64,000 nt of DNA from Hirudinaria manillensis (taxonomy: Eukaryota > Annelida > Clitellata > Hirudinida > Hirudinidae), in the NCBI GenBank assembly GCA_034509925.1, contig CM067528.1, positions 7,339,001 to 7,403,000 of the forward strand, given 5' to 3'. The notes beneath the pieces were generated by a model, which was not told the DNA's origin, made no database searches, and worked only from the letters and a program-made list of their open reading frames with translations. Every line of letters starts with the position of its first letter. Within the stretch, counting starts at the first letter, position 1. The position numbers and the translations under genes were made by a program. Below are positions 63,083-64,000 of the stretch, piece after piece.

Positions 63083-64000
63083 ATGCATTCCTTAAAATTA
63101 TTTATGATTCTGATTCTTTGCGGTGTTCTCAAAAAAGGTAGGAATATTGTACTGTTGTTGTTATTATTTACAATGATATGTAGTCAATACTTAATCAAAA
63201 CATCAGCATCTACTAAAAATAGATATAGAGGGACACGAATCAAGCAGTTCAGATTCTTGTGACAGCGAGTCTGATGATTCATATTCTGCAAGCAAAGATA
63301 ATTATGGCGATGGTGATGATATTAAACTTAGTCCAAGAGATTACAATCATAAAAAAAAGATTAACAGACATACGAAAGATACATATGATGAAGATGAAGG
63401 AAACTCTCAAGACTATGATCATAATTACAATGAAAACAATGACGACGTTCTAAAGAATAAGAAGAAAAGGAAGATCAATGACAATAATGCAAAACAGAAA
63501 AAAGAGGGGGGTGATGACGAAGGAAAGAAGGAAAAGAAAGAAGACGAGACAACGAAGTCTGGAAAAGATTCCAAGAAAAAGGACGACGGAAGTAAAGACG
63601 AAAAAGAAGATGATGGTCGAAAGAAAGAGGAGGAAGACGAAACAACGGAGTCTGATGATGAATCCACGACTAAAGATGGCGGAAAGGAAAAAGAGGGAGG
63701 TGATGACGAAGGAAAGAAGGAAAAGAAAGAAGACGAGACAACGAAGTCTGGAAAAGATTCCAAGAAAAAGGACGACGGAAGTAAAGACGAAAAAGAAGAT
63801 GATGGTCGAAAGAAAGAGGAGGAAGACGAAACAACGGAGTCTGATGATGAATCCACGACTAAAGATGGCGGAAAGGAAAAAGAGGGAGGTGATGACGAAG
63901 GAAAGAAGGAAAAGAAAGAAGACGAGACAACGAAGTCTGGAAAAGATTCCAAGAAAAAGGACGACGGAAGTAAAGACGAAAAAAAAGATGATGGTCGAAA
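63083..64000 (+). CDS. Secreted charged repeat protein C, third family member, cut by right edge
   Basis: Function unknown. Exon 1 is 63083-63137, again exactly 55 nt with a phase-1 donor, encoding the signal peptide MHSLKLFMILILCGVLKKG. Exon 2 starts at 63223 and is still open at 64000. The mature N-terminus DIEGHESSSSDSCDSESDDS recalls gene A's serine/acid start with one Cys. The body then becomes a Lys/Glu/Asp polyampholyte made of a 63-residue repeat: two full copies and a third partial one in view. The C-terminus, where a hydrophobic LLGS tail is predicted, lies outside the window. The large minus-strand open frame over the repeats is a Ser/Pro-rich shadow of this low-complexity sequence. 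Confidence 0.83.
63498..64000 (+). repeat. 189-bp near-identical coding repeats in acidic gene C
   Basis: Direct repeats with an exact 189-bp period: for example AAGACGAGACAACGAAGTCT begins at 63540, 63730 (allowing one base) and 63919. Each unit encodes 63 residues starting EGGDDEGKKEKKEDETTKSG and ending TTKDGGKEK. Only a few substitutions separate the copies, and the period is a multiple of three. The array continues past the right edge. Confidence 0.93.

Noticed and set aside
63425-63952. 175-codon minus-strand open frame, Ser/Phe/Pro-rich
   Set aside because: It is the complement of the Lys/Glu/Asp repeat of acidic gene C; repeats without T-rich stops leave an empty frame open.

Overview
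This window is eukaryotic nuclear DNA from an animal. It is AT-rich, its genes are split by many short GT-AG introns, and nearly every gene has a recognisable metazoan orthologue. A cadherin/EGF adhesion GPCR, a ONECUT-type CUT protein, an ICAP-1-like PTB protein, a TEX14-like pseudokinase and an invertebrate-type (i-type) lysozyme fragment together point to an invertebrate, most plausibly a bilaterian such as a lophotrochozoan. The sequence alone does not fix the phylum. Degenerate TTAGGG-type repeats fit the usual animal telomere motif.

Layout from left to right: RFC1 (minus strand, cut by the left edge, about 0-5.6 kb); a TEX14-like ankyrin plus pseudokinase gene (minus, 6.9-12.05 kb); a 25-exon adhesion GPCR with cadherin-like, FN3-like and about 29 EGF domains (minus, 12.7-24.0 kb); a ONECUT-like CUT gene with no visible homeodomain (plus, 25.2-26.0 kb or a little beyond); an ITGB1BP1/ICAP-1-like PTB gene (minus, 27.8-28.35 kb); RRM2 (minus, 30.25-33.25 kb); about 5 kb without recognisable genes; a GALNT glycosyltransferase (minus, 38.4-43.65 kb); a gene-poor stretch with an i-type lysozyme fragment (46.4 kb) and a deleted Merlin DNA transposon (48.2-49.6 kb); XXYLT1 (plus) and DDRGK1 (minus) tail to tail (49.7-54.4 kb); a dead Tc1/mariner-like element with perfect 24-bp inverted repeats (54.7-56.3 kb); and a tandem family of three secreted, extremely acidic, repeat-rich proteins (plus, 56.6 kb to the right edge).

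Exon models were built by hand from splice sites and codon phase. Reading frames close exactly for TEX14-like (1344 aa), RRM2 (397 aa), GALNT (601 aa), XXYLT1 (317 aa), DDRGK1 (293 aa) and two of the acidic proteins (407 and 193 aa). The adhesion GPCR closes (2298 aa) only if one extra A in an EGF exon is discounted and one intron is allowed a GA donor.

The conserved genes are mostly unrelated housekeeping or signalling neighbours: RFC1 and RRM2 in DNA replication, GALNT and XXYLT1 in protein O-glycosylation, DDRGK1 in ER UFMylation. The most novel material is the acidic secreted gene array, whose three members share gene architecture and terminal motifs although their bodies are diverged low-complexity acidic repeats. 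After that come the unusual adhesion GPCR and the nested transposon just upstream of XXYLT1.
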